DNA of 64,000 nt from Corynebacterium jeikeium (GTDB lineage Bacteria; Actinomycetota; Actinomycetes; Mycobacteriales; Mycobacteriaceae). The stretch covers positions 39,667 through 103,666 of the forward strand of contig NZ_JFCH01000027.1 of NCBI RefSeq assembly GCF_000738175.1, read 5' to 3'. Both the position numbers and the translations under genes were made by a program. This document shows positions 63,570 to 64,000 of this stretch, one piece after another. A model generated the notes under the pieces. It saw nothing but the letters and a program-made list of their open reading frames with translations, was not told the origin of the DNA and did not search any database. How positions within the stretch are numbered: the first letter of the stretch is position 1; each line of letters begins with the position of its first letter.

Positions 63570-64000
63570 TTACCCCTGCCCGTTGTTGTCAGTGTTGCCG
63601 TTATCGCTAGCGTTGCCGTCTACTTCGCCACTTGTCTCGTCTGTAGTTCTATCAGCCCCTCCAGACAAGCCAGCTTCATAATAGAACAAAGGTTCGACCG
63701 TCTCCAGGGTCTCATAGCAAACCTCCAGCTCATGCATGGCCTTCAGCTGATCCACCGCATGCCAGGTCACCGACCGCATGGCTTCTTTCAAAGCCTTTTG
63801 ATCGCCCTGTTCCATGCCCGATTCCCACTGCAGAGGCTCCCATTTCACCGGCTCCGCCGCCGTCCCCCAGAACTCGGCCGAATCCACCTGCTCCGGTTGG
63901 TCGGTATGCTTCTCCGCGTTGTCTGGAGCTTGCTGTTGCCTAATTGGTGACGCCCCCACGCCCCCACCACCCCAGCCCTGAACTGGGCGCAGCAGCTCCT
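63570..64000 (-). CDS. Partial hypothetical protein, C-terminal end
   Basis: The frame is open to the window edge, giving at least 143 residues of an unrecognised protein. Its visible part has a Gly-rich stretch, a helical middle (EAMRSVTWHAVDQLKAMHEL) and an Asp/Asn/Gly-rich low-complexity tail. It lies directly upstream of, and probably in one operon with, the Mre11-like gene. The N-terminus is outside the window, so no function is proposed. Confidence 0.65.
   Translation of the reverse strand, partial: ELLRPVQGWGGGGVGASPIRQQQAPDNAEKHTDQPEQVDSAEFWGTAAEPVKWEPLQWESGMEQGDQKALKEAMRSVTWHAVDQLKAMHELEVCYETLETVEPLFYYEAGLSGGADRTTDETSGEVDGNASDNGNTDNNGQG

Overview
The window is a stretch of chromosome from a high-GC actinobacterium, most probably a Corynebacterium. 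The strongest reason is gene order. Two blocks that lie far apart in Mycobacterium tuberculosis sit side by side here, as they do in C. glutamicum: argS-lysA-hom-thr-rho-prfA-prmC-wecA-atp-nucS-glgB-glgE, and etfBA-cysteine desulfurase-mnmA-ligA-gatCA. Promoters have corynebacterial TANNNT -10 boxes, and many genes look leaderless. The species cannot be fixed from the sequence alone.

Layout, left to right. 1-7.7 kb: a partial DHA2-type drug exporter behind a Nudix hydrolase, a 2 x 67 bp tandem repeat, gatA and gatC (tRNA-dependent amidation), a divergent ACT-domain protein, ilvA with an odd N-terminal extension, and a dicarboxylate/cation symporter. 7.7-14.7 kb: the main accessory region, with three tandem secreted, membrane-anchored paralogues. 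The first lacks its von Willebrand A (VWA) domain, the second has an intact VWA metal site and the third has a decayed one. A DEDD exonuclease sits between the first and second, and the upstream regions of those two genes are also related. 14.7-23 kb: ligA, an aldo/keto reductase, a MetE-like protein, mnmA, a cysteine desulfurase, a small membrane protein and an AAA ATPase. 23-34.7 kb: etfBA, a THUMP-like methyltransferase, a Nudix hydrolase, an ABC ATPase, glgE-glgB, a CnoX-like thioredoxin/TPR protein, nucS and a DUF2550 protein.

34.7-42.5 kb holds the complete F1Fo ATP synthase operon (atpBEFHAGDC, minus strand), bounded by two clear terminators. 42.5-48.7 kb is a compact minus-strand transcription unit: rho-prfA-prmC-sua5-wecA-atpI-like. 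Rho carries a long Asn/Arg/Gly-rich insertion. 49-51.5 kb carries an AMP-binding acyl-CoA synthetase and a DedA protein. 51.5-58.4 kb is the aspartate-family block argS-lysA-hom-thrC-thrB, with a tRNA-Arg(CCG) gene divergent from argS. 58.4-64 kb has a lipoprotein, an acidic Tyr-rich hypothetical protein, an SMC/Rad50-like ATPase with a Mre11-like phosphoesterase, and a partial gene at the right edge.

Most of the window is core housekeeping. The parts worth attention are the VWA-paralogue cluster and its duplicated control region, the Rad50/Mre11-like pair without a zinc hook and with altered metal ligands, the run of leaderless promoters, and a perfect inverted repeat over the argS promoter.
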